Part shown: in pieces, positions 26,200 through 38,933 of the stretch
Numbering within the stretch: position 1 is the stretch's first letter
Layout of the letters: the number at the start of each line of letters is the position of its first letter
Origin: Quadrisphaera sp. INWT6
GTDB lineage: Bacteria; Actinomycetota; Actinomycetes; Actinomycetales; Quadrisphaeraceae
Direction of reading: 5' to 3'
DNA: 64,000 nucleotides
NCBI RefSeq assembly: GCF_015390235.1
Contig: NZ_VUOH01000002.1
Location: 372,001-436,000, forward strand
Made by a program: the position numbers and the translations under genes
The notes under the pieces: generated by a model
What the model saw: only the letters and a program-made list of their open reading frames with translations
Database searches by the model: none
What the model was told of the DNA's origin: nothing

Positions 26200-29100
26200 G
26201 TGCTGGAGCAACAGCACCTGGCGCCCGTGGCGCTGGAGACCGGCAGGAGCGTGGCACAGGCAGTGGGGGGTCCGAAGCGTCCGGAGGTACCGGCGGCCCC
26301 TGAGCGGCCCGGTGAGCAGCCCGCTGCGGTGGAGGCGGAGGGCGGACCCACCGCCTCGGCGCCGCCGACCAGGGGACGCGGTCTGCTCCTCCCCCTCCTG
26401 GGCCTGCTCGGCCTGCTGGCCCTGGTGTGCGCGGCGGCCCTGCCGTTCGCGCCGGTGCGCCACGAGCGCCCCGTCGTCTCGTGGCCGCAGGACTCCTCCG
26501 CCCCGGAGAGCACCTCGCTGGTGCTGTCGGCGCAGACGCCCGACGCGCTGCGCGTCGCGGCGAACTGCGCCGCCGTGCGCGCGGCCGGGAGCAGCGACGA
26601 CGGCGTGCTGTTCTCCACGCAGCGGCCCCCGGTGGCGCAGGCGCAGCAGGAGGCCCTGTTCTGGCAGGTCCGCGACGGCCGCGCGGTGCTGTCCGTGGTC
26701 GGCGAGGTGGTGGCCGACGTCGCCGTCCCCGCCACGGGCGACTGCGAGATGGTCGCCGAGCTCCGCGACGGCTCCACCACCCTGACCGTCGACGGCGCAC
26801 CCCAGGGCCAGGCGGTGGCCGGGGCCCCGCGGCTCGACTCGCTGGCCACCTCGGTCTCGGCCGCCACCGCGGACAGCGGGCAGCAGCTGCAGGCGCAGGT
26901 GGCCGTGGACGACAGGTTCGCCAGCTCGCCGACGCCGTTCAAGCTGGTGCTGGTCGGGCTGCTCGTGGGCAGCGGGCTGCTGCTGCTCGGCGGGGTGTGG
27001 CTGCTCGACCGCCGGGCCCACCCGGTGCGCGCCGGTCCCGCCGGAGCCGCGGCCGCCGCCAGGACCGGGGAGGCCCCGCTCCCCCGCTGGCGCCACGCGT
27101 TCCGGCCGGTGACGGCGCACGTCGTCGTCGTCGCGGGGCTGGCGCTGTGGACCGCGCTCGCGCCGATGACCGACGACGACGGCTACTACGCGGCGATGGC
27201 CCGCAACGTGCCGAACAGCGGCTACATCGGGCAGTACTACCAGCTGTACGACCAGTCCTTCGTGCCGCTGACCTGGCCCTGGTACGCGCTGTCGTGGTGG
27301 GAGCAGCTGTGCAGCGGCCCGGTGTTCCTCCGCATCCCGGCGTTCCTGCTCTGCGTGGCCACGTGGTTCGCGCTGCGGCGCGCGCTCGACCTGGTGCTGG
27401 CCCTCGTGCCCGCTTGGCGGCGCGGCGGCGAGCAGGCGCCGACCGGTGGCGCGAAGCACCGCGCGGTGTGGCTGCTGGCGCTGGTGTACGCCGCGGCGTC
27501 CGCCCCGTTCGTCATGGGCGTGCGCCCCGAGGGCGTGGTCGCGGCCCTGTCGGCGTGGACGCTGGTCGGGGTCCTCACCGCGCTGCGCTCCCGGCGGCTG
27601 CTGCCCCTGGCGCTCGCCGTCGTGCTGGCGGCGTTCTCGTGCGCCTCGCACCCCACGGGCCTCGTGGCCATCGCCCCGCTGGTCGCGTTCCTGCCGCGGA
27701 CCTGGGCGCTGGTCGCCCCGGGCGCCGCCGCCGGCGTCAGCCGGTCCACGGGCTGGCTGCGCGCGCTCGTCGTCATCGCCCCCGGGGCCATGGCCAGCGC
27801 GGGCGGCTTCGCCGACGGCACGCTCTTCGACTACCAGGAGGGCCGGCGCGTCTTCACGGCCATCGAGGAGCCGCTGCGCTGGACCGACGAGTACGTCAGG
27901 TACAGCTTCCTGCTGAACCCGAACATCCCGATGGGCGCGTACGCGAAGCGCACCACGGTGCTCGTCGGGCTGCTCGCGGTGCTCGTCACCCTGCTGCTGA
28001 CGGCCGCCGCCCGCCGCAGGGGGCCCGGCGGCGCGGGAGCCGGGGTGCTCCCCGCCGAGCTGGGCGCGCTCGGCGCCACCGGGCTGGTGGCCTACCTGGC
28101 GCTGTGGATCACGCCCAGCAAGTGGACCCACCACTTCGGCAGCCTCTCGGGGCTGCTGCCGCTGCTGGTCGTGGTGCTGGTGCTGATCGGGCCGGCGGCC
28201 GCCGCCCGGGTCTGGCCGCGCACGGCGCTGGCTCCGCGGCTCGGGCTGCTGCTCGGCGTGGTGGTCGTCGCGGCGCTGTCGTTCCGCGGTCCGAACCTCT
28301 GGCCCTACAACTGGGTGCTCGGGCTGCCGCTGCAGGGCGACAACGCCGTGGCGAAGGGCCCGCTCTCGTCACCCGCGCTGTGGGTGCTGGTGGCCGTCGT
28401 CGCGGTGGCGCTCACGGCGCTGGTGCTGCGGCGCCGTCGGTCGGCAGGGTCCGCGGACGGCGACACCGGCGCGTCTCCAGGTGGCGCTGCTGGTGGGGCT
28501 GACGGCGGGGGCGGGACCCCGGGCGCGCTCCGGCCCGACGCCCTGGTCGCCGGAGCGGGCGCGACCGCCGTCGTCGCCCTCGGGCTGACGGTCGCGCTGC
28601 TGGGCGGCACCTTCGCCGCCTCGGCGGTGCGCACCCTCGACACGTACTCCCCACCCGCGGAGTACGTCAGCGACCCCTTCAACGACCGGTGCGACGCCGC
28701 GTCGGCCGTGCAGGTCGCCGACCCGCAGCGCTCCACCGCGCTGCCCGCCGCCGCGGGGCAGGAGGGCCGCGCCCAGACCGAGGGCTTCGCGAGCCAGGGC
28801 GGCTACTGGGACGGCGACCCGGTGCCCACGGGCGTCGCGCCCGAGGCCTTCCCCCAGGTGTGGGGCAGCCTCACCGGGCCCGGGGACGACAACACCGGTG
28901 AGCTCACCACCGGCTGGTACGACCTGTCGGGCCGCGACAGCGCCGACTACGTCACGGTGACCGTGGCGGGGCGCCTCAACGAGGGCAACACCCTCGAGGT
29001 GGAGTACGGCAGGCCCGGTGCCGACGGCGCGGTCGAGGTGCTGCGCACGCGCGAGGTCGACGACCTCATCGACTCCCCCGAGTGGCGCTCGGTGATGCTG

Positions 29101-29610
29101 CTGCGCCCCGGCCAGGACGCCCGCGACGGCGCCACGCTGGTGCGCCTGGTGGCGCGCGACGCCTCCGGCGGCACGGGCGGCTGGCTCGCCGTCTCCGCGC
29201 CGGTGCAGCAGCCGCCGGTGCTCCTGGAGGACTGGATCCCCCGCGACGCCGTCGTGGTGACGTCGTGGCAGTTCACGTACCTGTTCAGCTGCCAGCGGCA
29301 GCCGGCGGTCGCGAACGGCATCGTCGAGCGGCCCGCGTACGCGGTGCTGTGGGGCCCGAACGCCCTCGAGGGCACCAACGACTCGATCTGGCAGTACGGG
29401 CGCGGCGGCCTCGCCGCCCCCCTGCCCGACGCGGCCACGCTGTTCCAGCCGGTCAGCGAGTTCGCGTACCCGAGCGCGCGGCGCGACGCCGGCCAGTGGG
29501 GCCAGGTGGCCGAGCTGCAGTACCCGTACGCGGCGGACGCCTACGACCTGTCGTTCGAGCCGGAGACCTCCCCCGGCTGGGTCGGGCCCGACGTCCCCGC
29601 CCTCGACTGA
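26200..29610 (+). CDS. Arabinosyltransferase, Emb family (GT53)
   Basis: 1136 residues. Only one Emb gene is in the window. Layout: cytosolic N-terminus, helix GLLLPLLGLLGLLALVCAAA, an extracytoplasmic carbohydrate-binding-like domain (residues 90-245), then about 12 helices. The catalytic loop ALAPMTDDDGYYAAMARN (about residue 320) holds the acidic residues for decaprenyl-phospho-arabinose. WITPSKWTHHFGS is a strongly conserved Emb loop. The C-terminal 330 residues form the periplasmic module (GWYDLSGRDSADYVTVTVAG, LLEDWIPRDAVVVTSWQ). It polymerises cell-wall arabinan. The start is uncertain: GTG 26227, 26251 or 26263 are alternatives, and the gap to the divergent flippase is only 21 bases. 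Confidence 0.9.
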   Translation: MLEQQHLAPVALETGRSVAQAVGGPKRPEVPAAPERPGEQPAAVEAEGGPTASAPPTRGRGLLLPLLGLLGLLALVCAAALPFAPVRHERPVVSWPQDSSAPESTSLVLSAQTPDALRVAANCAAVRAAGSSDDGVLFSTQRPPVAQAQQEALFWQVRDGRAVLSVVGEVVADVAVPATGDCEMVAELRDGSTTLTVDGAPQGQAVAGAPRLDSLATSVSAATADSGQQLQAQVAVDDRFASSPTPFKLVLVGLLVGSGLLLLGGVWLLDRRAHPVRAGPAGAAAAARTGEAPLPRWRHAFRPVTAHVVVVAGLALWTALAPMTDDDGYYAAMARNVPNSGYIGQYYQLYDQSFVPLTWPWYALSWWEQLCSGPVFLRIPAFLLCVATWFALRRALDLVLALVPAWRRGGEQAPTGGAKHRAVWLLALVYAAASAPFVMGVRPEGVVAALSAWTLVGVLTALRSRRLLPLALAVVLAAFSCASHPTGLVAIAPLVAFLPRTWALVAPGAAAGVSRSTGWLRALVVIAPGAMASAGGFADGTLFDYQEGRRVFTAIEEPLRWTDEYVRYSFLLNPNIPMGAYAKRTTVLVGLLAVLVTLLLTAAARRRGPGGAGAGVLPAELGALGATGLVAYLALWITPSKWTHHFGSLSGLLPLLVVVLVLIGPAAAARVWPRTALAPRLGLLLGVVVVAALSFRGPNLWPYNWVLGLPLQGDNAVAKGPLSSPALWVLVAVVAVALTALVLRRRRSAGSADGDTGASPGGAAGGADGGGGTPGALRPDALVAGAGATAVVALGLTVALLGGTFAASAVRTLDTYSPPAEYVSDPFNDRCDAASAVQVADPQRSTALPAAAGQEGRAQTEGFASQGGYWDGDPVPTGVAPEAFPQVWGSLTGPGDDNTGELTTGWYDLSGRDSADYVTVTVAGRLNEGNTLEVEYGRPGADGAVEVLRTREVDDLIDSPEWRSVMLLRPGQDARDGATLVRLVARDASGGTGGWLAVSAPVQQPPVLLEDWIPRDAVVVTSWQFTYLFSCQRQPAVANGIVERPAYAVLWGPNALEGTNDSIWQYGRGGLAAPLPDAATLFQPVSEFAYPSARRDAGQWGQVAELQYPYAADAYDLSFEPETSPGWVGPDVPALD

Positions 29611-29614
29611 CCCC

Positions 29615-29664
29615 GCCCCCTCCCGGACCGCAGCCGAGCGCTCGGCTGCGGTCCGGGAGGGGGC
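29615..29664. terminator. Perfect 50-bp palindrome, bidirectional terminator
   Basis: Two 25-base arms with no loop, centred on AGCGCT and edged by GCCCCCTCCC / GGGAGGGGGC. It starts 4 bases after the Emb stop and faces the convergent wzt gene. Confidence 0.85.
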
Positions 29665-29674
29665 ACCAGAACCG

Positions 29675-29740
29675 CAACCAGGCGCTCGGCTGCGGTCCGC
29701 GAAGGCACCGGAAGCGCAACCAGGCGCTCGGCTGCGGTCC
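29675..29740. repeat. Direct repeats of the palindrome arm
   Basis: The sequence CAACCAGGCGCTCGGCTGCG is present twice (29675 and 29717), each followed by GTCC. It shares GCTCGGCTGCGGTCC with the right arm of the 29615-29664 palindrome. Looks like duplication of one arm. Confidence 0.8.
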
Positions 29741-29750
29741 CGGGGAGTCC

Positions 29751-30512
29751 TCAGAGGGAGCGCAGGTGGGCGACGGCGTCCGCGGCGCTGCCGTCGAAGA
29801 CCTGGTTGCCGCGCTGCAGCACGATCCCCCGCGAGCACAGGTCGGAGACCATGTTGAGGTCGTGGCTGACGACGACGAGCGTGCGGCCCTCGTCCTTGAG
29901 CTCGCGGATGCGGTCCAGGCACTTGCGCTGGAACGGCTCGTCACCGACGGACAGGATCTCGTCGATGAGGAAGATCTCCGGGTCGGTGTGCACCGCCACG
30001 GAGAACGCGAGCCGCAGGAACATGCCCGAGGAGTAGTGCTTGACCTCGGTGTCGATGAACCGCTCGATCTCGCTGAACGCGACGATGTCGTCGAACCGGG
30101 CGCGGATGGCGGCCTCGTCCATGCCGAGGATCGCGCCGTTGAGGTAGACGTTCTCGCGGCCGGTGAGGTCGGGGTGGAAGCCAGCGCCGACCTCGATCAG
30201 CCCGGCGATGCGCCCGCGCAGGCGCACGGAGCCCGACGTCGGGTGCATGACGCCGGAGATCAGCTTCAGCAGCGTCGACTTGCCGGAGCCGTTGTGGCCC
30301 AGCAGCGCCACGGTCTCGCCGGAGTCGACGTTCAGCGAGACGCCGTCGAGGGCCATGAAGGTGTTGCCGAGGTCCTTGCCGCGCACCGCGGCCATCGCCA
30401 GCTCCTTGAGGGAGCGGTTGTGGCGCAGCACGAACTGCATGCGGACGTCGTCGACGACGATGCGCGAGGACGGTCCCGCGCTGGCGGGGGCGCTGGCGGG
30501 CAGGACGCTCAA
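29751..30512 (-). CDS. wzt: Galactan/O-antigen ABC exporter ATPase (Wzt/RfbE type)
   Basis: 253 residues from a TTG. Walker A is LLGHNGSGKSTLLK, the Q-loop region GLIEVGAGFHPDLTGRENVYLNG is typical of Wzt and teichoic-acid exporters, the signature is HYSSGMFLRLAFSVA, Walker B is EIFLIDEILSVGDEPFQ, and the switch His is in VVVSHDLNMV. It pairs with the permease encoded upstream in the same operon (Rv3781/Rv3783 arrangement) and would power export of lipid-linked galactan. There is no C-terminal carbohydrate-binding domain. Confidence 0.92.
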   Translation of the reverse strand: MSVLPASAPASAGPSSRIVVDDVRMQFVLRHNRSLKELAMAAVRGKDLGNTFMALDGVSLNVDSGETVALLGHNGSGKSTLLKLISGVMHPTSGSVRLRGRIAGLIEVGAGFHPDLTGRENVYLNGAILGMDEAAIRARFDDIVAFSEIERFIDTEVKHYSSGMFLRLAFSVAVHTDPEIFLIDEILSVGDEPFQRKCLDRIRELKDEGRTLVVVSHDLNMVSDLCSRGIVLQRGNQVFDGSAADAVAHLRSL

Positions 30513-30561
30513 CGGGGGCTCCGGGCGGCTCGAGGCATCACGGGTCGGCTCACAGCTGGCC

Positions 30562-31433
30562 TCACAGGTCGATGGCGAAGCGGCCCTCGACCCGCCGGAA
30601 GACCAGCTGGCCGACGACGAGGACGACGGCGGCGATGACGACGGCGACCAGGGAGTTCACCAGCAGGTCCGGCGGCAGGCTGTCGGCCGGGGTGTCCCGG
30701 GTGCCGGGCCACCAGAACGCGTAGTGGTAGAGCTCGACGGCCACCGTGATCGGGTTCAGCTGGTACAGCACGGCCACCCACTCGGGCACCACCCTGGTGA
30801 CCTGGTCCCAGCGGTACAGCACCGGGGAGAGCCACACCACGACCATGTTGATCAGGTCGACGAAGTTCTCCATGTCGCGGAACACCACGTTCAGCGAGCC
30901 GAAGAGCAGCCCGAGGCCCGTGGCCAGCGCCGCGATGATCAGCGTCGCGAGGACGGCCCCGAGCACGGGCAGCACCTCCAGGCGCCACCCCGACAGCAGG
31001 GCCCCGACCAGCAGCACCACCAGCTGGGGCACGAAGTGCACCCCGGCCACCCACACGCTGGCCACGGGGAACAGCTCGCGCGGGAGGAAGATCTTCTTCA
31101 CCAGCGGCGCGTTCCACACCACCGCGCGGGTGGCGTTGCCGAAGGCCTCGGTGAAGACGTTGACGACGACGAGCCCGGAGAACAGGTACACCGGGAAGTC
31201 CTCGATGTTCCGCGACTGCTGCAGGAAGATCCCCAGCGCGAGGAAGTACACGACGTACTGGACGCCGGGCTTGACGTAGCTCCACGCGAGCCCGAGCACG
31301 GAGCCGCGGTAGCGGACCCGCAGCTCCTTGCGGACGAGCAGCTTGAGCAGGTACCGCCGGCGGACGACGTCGAGGAGCCCCGAGCCGCGCCCCGGCTCGG
31401 TCCAGGGCTGCGCCGTCAGGTCGTGGTGGACGC

Positions 31434-31437
<4 letters not shown>
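30562..31437 (-). CDS. wzm: Galactan/O-antigen ABC exporter permease (Wzm/RfbD type)
   Basis: 291 residues, six helices of the ABC2 type. VRKELRVRYRGSVLGLAWSYVKP is the N-terminal amphipathic helix and first-helix pattern of Wzm. VYFLALGIFLQQSRN, IFLPRELFPVASVWVAGVHF, DMENFVDLINMVVVWLSPVLY and LNPITVAVELYHYAFW are family features. GTG 31437 overlaps the glfT2 stop (GTGA). Co-transcribed with glf, glfT2 and wzt, so it probably exports the finished galactan polymer. Confidence 0.92.
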
Positions 31438-34708
<3,271 letters not shown>

Positions 34709-34829
34709 CTAACGGCGGAGCCTGCGGCGCTCGTCGCTTTCGCCGGGCTCGTCCACCCCGGGGCCCCGCACCCGCCGTCGTCGTCCTGCCGCCGCCGGGT
34801 GCCCCGGCGCTCTCGACGGGGTGCTCCTG

Positions 34830-34879
34830 AGATGCGCCCCTTGGGAGTGACGAGTCCGTCACTCCCAAGGGGCGCATCT
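34830..34879. terminator. Long perfect hairpin upstream of glf
   Basis: 23-bp perfect arms starting AGATGCGCCCCTTGGGAG, loop AGTC, followed at once by a short palindrome TGCGGAGCGCTCCGCA. It lies between the stop of the GT2 gene (34918) and the glf promoter, both genes being on the minus strand. It probably ends the upstream transcript. Confidence 0.7.
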
Positions 34880-34917
34880 GCGGAGCGCTCCGCAGACGGC
34901 CCGCACGGACCGAGGGG

Positions 34918-35790
34918 TCAGGCGCTGGGACGGCGGGTGAAGACGGCGCGGTAGGCCAGGCGGCGCAGGCCCTCGGGCACCGCGCGGTACCCGCCGCGGA
35001 CGGCGGTGTTGCGGACGAACTGCGCCGGCGTCGTGAAGCCCTCGGCCAGGAGGTGGCGCTGCAGCAGGAGCTCGCTGCGCAGCAGCCGCAGGCCCCCGCG
35101 GCGGGCGTAGGCCCCCGCCCCCACGCGGTACCGCACCAGCGGCTCGGCGACGTTGGCCGCCTTCGAGCCGGTGGCGATCATGCGGGTGAAGAGCCAGTAG
35201 TCCTCGAGCAGCGGCAGGTCTCGGTAGCCGCCGGCGCGGGCCACGGCGGAGCGCCGGTACACCACCGTGGGGTGGTTGAAGGGGCTGTGGAAGCGGGCGC
35301 GGACGGCGATCGCGTCGTGCCCCGCGGGTGGGGTGCGCACCGCGAGGGTGGTCTCGCCGCCGTCGTCGCTCCCGGAGAACTCCTCCAGGGCCGAGCCGAC
35401 GACGTCGCAGGTGTCGACCTCGCCGTCGAGGAGCGGCAGCTGGACGGCGAAGCGGTGCGGGAGGGAGACGTCGTCGGCGTCCATGCGGGCGACCAGCTCG
35501 TGGGAGCAGCGGGCCAGCCCCGCCTCCAGCGCGCTCGCCAGGCCGCGGTTCTGCGGCAGGTCCAGGCGCACGACCGGGACGGCGGACCCCGCCGCCAGCT
35601 CGTCGAGCACGGCGGCGAGCTCCGGCGGCACGGGACCGTCGCGGACCAGCACCACCTCGGCGGGAGGCCTGGTCTGCTGCGACGTCGCCGAGGCGAAGGC
35701 CCGGCGGAGGAAGGCGGGGCTGTCGGCGCGGTAGACCGGCAGCAGCAGGGAGAAGGGCTCGCCGGCGGTGCCGGCGCTCGGCCGGCTCAC
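34918..35790 (-). CDS. GT2 family glycosyltransferase
   Basis: 290 residues from a GTG overlapping the glfT1 stop (GTGA). GT-A fold: FSLLLPVYRADSPAFLRRAF, AEVVLVRDGPVPPEL, QNRGLASALEAGLARCSHEL, ARMDADDVSLPHRF (DxD), FNHPTVVYRRSAV, LPLLEDYWLFTRMIA. The pattern resembles rhamnosyl and galactosyl chain-adding enzymes of surface glycans. Being coupled to glfT1, it may act in the same linker or galactan region, but sugar and acceptor are unknown. Confidence 0.88.
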   Translation of the reverse strand: MSRPSAGTAGEPFSLLLPVYRADSPAFLRRAFASATSQQTRPPAEVVLVRDGPVPPELAAVLDELAAGSAVPVVRLDLPQNRGLASALEAGLARCSHELVARMDADDVSLPHRFAVQLPLLDGEVDTCDVVGSALEEFSGSDDGGETTLAVRTPPAGHDAIAVRARFHSPFNHPTVVYRRSAVARAGGYRDLPLLEDYWLFTRMIATGSKAANVAEPLVRYRVGAGAYARRGGLRLLRSELLLQRHLLAEGFTTPAQFVRNTAVRGGYRAVPEGLRRLAYRAVFTRRPSA

Positions 35791-36764
35791 CGGCGGGTCC
35801 CGGCCTCCAGGCCGGCGGCCTGCTCGCTCACGGGCCCGAGCCCGGCGAGCACCTGCGCCGTCGTCCGCGGGGCGCGCAGCGCCTCGCGCACACCGGCGCG
35901 GGCCGCGGCCCACAGCACGTCGGGGGCCTGCGAGCGCTGGAAGGTGCGGACCCACCGGCGCAGGCTGGAGCCGCCGTAGACGACCTTCTCCCACCAGGCG
36001 AGGCCGCCGGAGCGGGTGAACATCCAGAGCTTGTTGCGCACCTCCCAGCGGAAGCGCGGGCCCGGGTCGGCGTCGGTGGCGCCGAACACCTTCGTGCGGT
36101 GCTCCACCACCGAGGTCGGCACGTACAGCCCGACGCCGTGGCGCAGCAGGCGGGTGGAGTACTCGAAGTCGTCGTTCCAGAGGAAGTAGTCGGCCACCGG
36201 CAGCCCGTGGCGGCGCACCGCGGAGGCGTCGACGAGCATCGACACGAACGACGCCGACCGGACCGGCACCGCGCCCGCGCGAGCGGCGAGGGCCTGGTCG
36301 GTGCGGCGGGCCAGGGGCCGGCGCCGGGGGGTGTTCATCGGGTGGTCGCGGCCGTCGGTCCACAGGACCCGGCTCGCCATCACCGCGGGACGCGCGCCGC
36401 CCAGCCACTGGTAGCGCTCGTCGACGGCGAGCAGCTCGGCCAGGGCGCCGGGACCCGGCACGGTGTCGTCGTCCATGAGCCAGGCGCGGTCAGCGGCGTG
36501 GCCGGCCACCGCGCGGGCGAGCCCCGCGGCGAAGCCGCCGGCGCCGCCGGTGTTGCGGACGAGGCGGATGACGTCGAGCGGGAGGTCGAGCTCGTGGCCG
36601 AGCGCCACCGCGGCGTCGGCGGAGCCGTCGGTGGAGGCGTTGTCGACCACCACGACGAGGTCGACCGGGCGCTTCTGCGCAGCCAGCGCCCTCAGGGACT
36701 CCAGGAGCAGCTCGCGCCGCTCGTGGGCCACCACGACGGCGACGACGCGGAGCTGTGCGACCAC
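35787..36764 (-). CDS. glfT1: Galactofuranosyltransferase GlfT1-like (GT2)
   Basis: 325 residues. VVVAHERRELLLESLRALAA, VVVDNASTDGSADAA, NTGGAGGFAAGLARAV, WLMDDDTVPGPGALAEL (DDD metal site), YFLWNDDFEYSTRLL (WNDD acceptor/catalytic region) and VEHRTKVFG, RFRWEVRNKLWMF match GlfT1 (Rv3782), which adds the first galactofuranoses to the linker. Placement next to glf and glfT2 supports this. The start GTG is backed by TACGGT exactly 6 bases upstream. Confidence 0.85.
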   Translation of the reverse strand: MVAQLRVVAVVVAHERRELLLESLRALAAQKRPVDLVVVVDNASTDGSADAAVALGHELDLPLDVIRLVRNTGGAGGFAAGLARAVAGHAADRAWLMDDDTVPGPGALAELLAVDERYQWLGGARPAVMASRVLWTDGRDHPMNTPRRRPLARRTDQALAARAGAVPVRSASFVSMLVDASAVRRHGLPVADYFLWNDDFEYSTRLLRHGVGLYVPTSVVEHRTKVFGATDADPGPRFRWEVRNKLWMFTRSGGLAWWEKVVYGGSSLRRWVRTFQRSQAPDVLWAAARAGVREALRAPRTTAQVLAGLGPVSEQAAGLEAGTRR

Positions 36765-36770
36765 TCCCCC

Positions 36771-36776
36771 ACCGTA
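36771..36776 (-). promoter_or_regulatory. Leaderless -10 box (TACGGT) of glfT1
   Basis: Minus-strand TACGGT, then 6 bases (GGGGGA), then GTG at 36764. The GGGGGA touches the start codon and is too close to act as a ribosome site. Confidence 0.5.
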
Positions 36777-36832
36777 GACGGCGCTGCCGCGCGGGGTCAG
36801 CCGGAGGTGATCAGGAGCGCCCCGGGACCGCG

Positions 36833-37414
36833 TCAGCGGCCGGCGAGGGCCAGCGCCACCAGCAGCGGGACGACGCGCTCGGCCGGCACGCCGTAGCGGC
36901 CGCGGGCCGCGGTGCGCAGCCAGCCGGCGGCCACCAGCTGGCGCAGGTGGTGGTAGACCTGCCCGCTCGTGCCGAGGGCCTCGTCGGCGGTGAGCTCGGC
37001 GGCGCTGGCGGTGCCGCCGGCGCTGCGCAGCACCCGCACCAGCAGGAGCAGGCGCACCGGGCTGCCGAGGGCGGCGAGCGCGGTGGCCGGGGCGTCGAGC
37101 GCCTCCAGGGAGGCGTCGTCGAGGAGGTCGTCGACGGCGCGGCCCTCCTGCCACTCCGCGGTGCCACCCGGCAGGGACGCCGTGCCGGTGAGCAGCACCG
37201 CTCCCCCGCCGAGCCCGTGCTCGGCGACCTGGCGCTGCAGCTCCTCCAGCGCCCAGAAGGTCCCGGCGGGGGCGGTCGGCACCGCGGGCGCGGGCGCGGG
37301 GCGCACGCCGGGAAGCTCACCGGGAAGCTCACTGGGGAGCGCGCCGCCGAGCGCCGCCTCCAGGAGGCTCACCCGGCGCTCGAGGTCGGCCCAGCGGGCG
37401 TCGTCGTCGGTCAC
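36833..37414 (-). CDS. Winged-helix (ArsR-like) transcriptional regulator
   Basis: 193 residues. The C-terminal 90 residues form a winged helix: LAALGSPVRLLLLVRVLRSA, AAELTADEALGTSGQVYHHL, RQLVAAGWLRTAARGRYGV. The first 100 residues hold a coiled start (ARWADLERRVSLLEAALGG), a Pro-rich linker and a region FWALEELQRQVAEHG that may sense a ligand. ATG overlaps the stop of the small membrane protein (ATGA). Last gene of a three-gene operon; it probably controls that operon through the palindromes at 38934-38974. Confidence 0.8.
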   Translation of the reverse strand: MTDDDARWADLERRVSLLEAALGGALPSELPGELPGVRPAPAPAVPTAPAGTFWALEELQRQVAEHGLGGGAVLLTGTASLPGGTAEWQEGRAVDDLLDDASLEALDAPATALAALGSPVRLLLLVRVLRSAGGTASAAELTADEALGTSGQVYHHLRQLVAAGWLRTAARGRYGVPAERVVPLLVALALAGR

Positions 37415-37797
37415 ACGACCACGAACGCGATCACGGCCACCAGCAGTCCCGCCTCGGCCACGAGGTCAGCCAGTCCCCGCCCGCGCCCGCCGGCCGCCTG
37501 CTGCGGCAGGTGGCGCCAGGCGGTCGCCGCCGTGAGGGCGCCCCAGGCCCACGCCGCGACGACCACCCCCCACAGCGGCCAGGTGGCCGGCCCCCACGGA
37601 CCGAGCGCGAGTGCGAGGAGCACGAAGGTCAGCGACCCCAGGACGCGGGCGAGCAGGCGGACGCGGCCGACGGGGACGGCACCGCCCGCGGCTGCGGCCC
37701 GCGCGGCGCGGTGGGCGGTCAGCCCCAGCTGCGCGACGGCCCAGACCGCCAGCAGCACGACCAGCCACGGCAGCAGCGACACCAGCTGAGCGGTCAC
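37411..37797 (-). CDS. Small four-helix membrane protein
   Basis: 128 residues with four hydrophobic segments: LVSLLPWLVVLLAVWAVAQL, VLGSLTFVLLALALGPWG, LWGVVVAAWAWGALTAAT, AEAGLLVAVIAFVVV. GTG start overlaps the hydrolase stop (GTGA). I do not recognise the family. Its place between a secreted serine hydrolase and an HTH protein suggests a membrane partner of either. Confidence 0.75.
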   Translation of the reverse strand: MTAQLVSLLPWLVVLLAVWAVAQLGLTAHRAARAAAAGGAVPVGRVRLLARVLGSLTFVLLALALGPWGPATWPLWGVVVAAWAWGALTAATAWRHLPQQAAGGRGRGLADLVAEAGLLVAVIAFVVV

Positions 37798-38924
37798 GGC
37801 CGGCGTCCCGCCGCCTCGGCGAGGAGCGCCTCGCCGGCCGCCTCGACGCCGTCGGAGCCGGTGGCGAGCAGGACGACGGCGCGCCCGCCCTCCCGGTCGA
37901 GCCCGACGTAGGTGCGCGTGCCTCCCGTGCCGCCGTTGTGCCAGGTGACCGGCGGGAGCCCGCGCTCGGCGTCCGCGGGATCGGTGAACCACGCGAGGCC
38001 CACCTGCTGGCCGTCGTCGTCGTAGGGGACGAGGGGGTCGAGCGCCCACGCCCCCGGGGCCGACCCGTCCAGCAGGGCCGCGGCGAGGGTGCCGAGGTCA
38101 GCGGCGGTCGAGTGCGGGCCGATGCCCGCGGGCGCGTGGCCCGGGGCGGTCCACGGGTCCTGAGCGCGGCCGTTTCCGGCGACGGGGCGGGCGGCGCCCG
38201 CGGGGACCTCGGACGCGTCGTCGGCGACCGTGGTGCGCGTCATGCCCAGCGGCCCGGTGAGGCGCTCGGCGAGCAGCTGCTCGTAGGTGGTGCCGGCCCG
38301 CACGGCGAGGGCGTCGCCCAGCGCGGCGGAGCCGAGGTTGGAGTACTCCGGCTCGGCGCCGCCGGGTGCGCCGGCGTTCCCGGCGGCCTGGAGCACGTCG
38401 TCGGCGTCGCCGCTGTACGGGGTGCTGGCGGTCAGGCCCGCGAGGGCCGCGCGTCCGGTCGCCAGGGGCGAGGGGTCGAGGCGGGGCAGGCCCGAGCGGT
38501 GGGTCGCGACCTCTGCCAGCGTCGCGGTGCCGCTGGCGGCGAGGGCGGTACCGGGCACCAGCGCACCGATCGGCTCGTCGAGGCGGACCTCGCCGCGGTC
38601 GACGGCGTCGGCGAGCAGCACCCCGGTCAGCCCCTTGGCCACGGAGCCGGTCTCGAAGGGGGTGTCGCCGTCGACGGGCCCACCGCCGCGCCCGGTGGTG
38701 CCGAGCCCCGCGGTGGTGACGGTGCCGCCCTCCACCCATGCGACGGCGACGCCGCGGTGCCCCTGCGCGCCGCCGAGCGCCTCCAGGGTGCGGGCCGCCA
38801 GGGCCGCGTCACCGGTGCGCTCGGGCCCCAACCGGGGTGGGTGCGGTCCGACCGCGACGGCGGCGAGGACGCCGGTCGCGACAGCGCCGGCGAGCACCAG
38901 GAGGGTCTTCCGTGACGGCCTCAT
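37794..38924 (-). CDS. Secreted serine hydrolase (class C beta-lactamase / DD-peptidase family)
   Basis: 376 residues. The N-terminus KTLLVLAGAVATGVLAAVAV is a signal peptide or anchor. All three penicillin-recognising motifs are visible: GSVAKGLTGVLLA (SxxK, near residue 95), PEYSNLGSAALG (YxN, near 192), and TWHNGGTGGTRTYVG (HxG, near 322). Could be a DD-peptidase, esterase or beta-lactamase relative acting outside the cell. First gene of an operon with a membrane protein and an ArsR-like regulator. A TACGGT box lies 8 bases before the ATG, so the message has almost no leader. Confidence 0.88.
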   Translation of the reverse strand: MRPSRKTLLVLAGAVATGVLAAVAVGPHPPRLGPERTGDAALAARTLEALGGAQGHRGVAVAWVEGGTVTTAGLGTTGRGGGPVDGDTPFETGSVAKGLTGVLLADAVDRGEVRLDEPIGALVPGTALAASGTATLAEVATHRSGLPRLDPSPLATGRAALAGLTASTPYSGDADDVLQAAGNAGAPGGAEPEYSNLGSAALGDALAVRAGTTYEQLLAERLTGPLGMTRTTVADDASEVPAGAARPVAGNGRAQDPWTAPGHAPAGIGPHSTAADLGTLAAALLDGSAPGAWALDPLVPYDDDGQQVGLAWFTDPADAERGLPPVTWHNGGTGGTRTYVGLDREGGRAVVLLATGSDGVEAAGEALLAEAAGRRP

Positions 38925-38933
38925 GCAGCACCA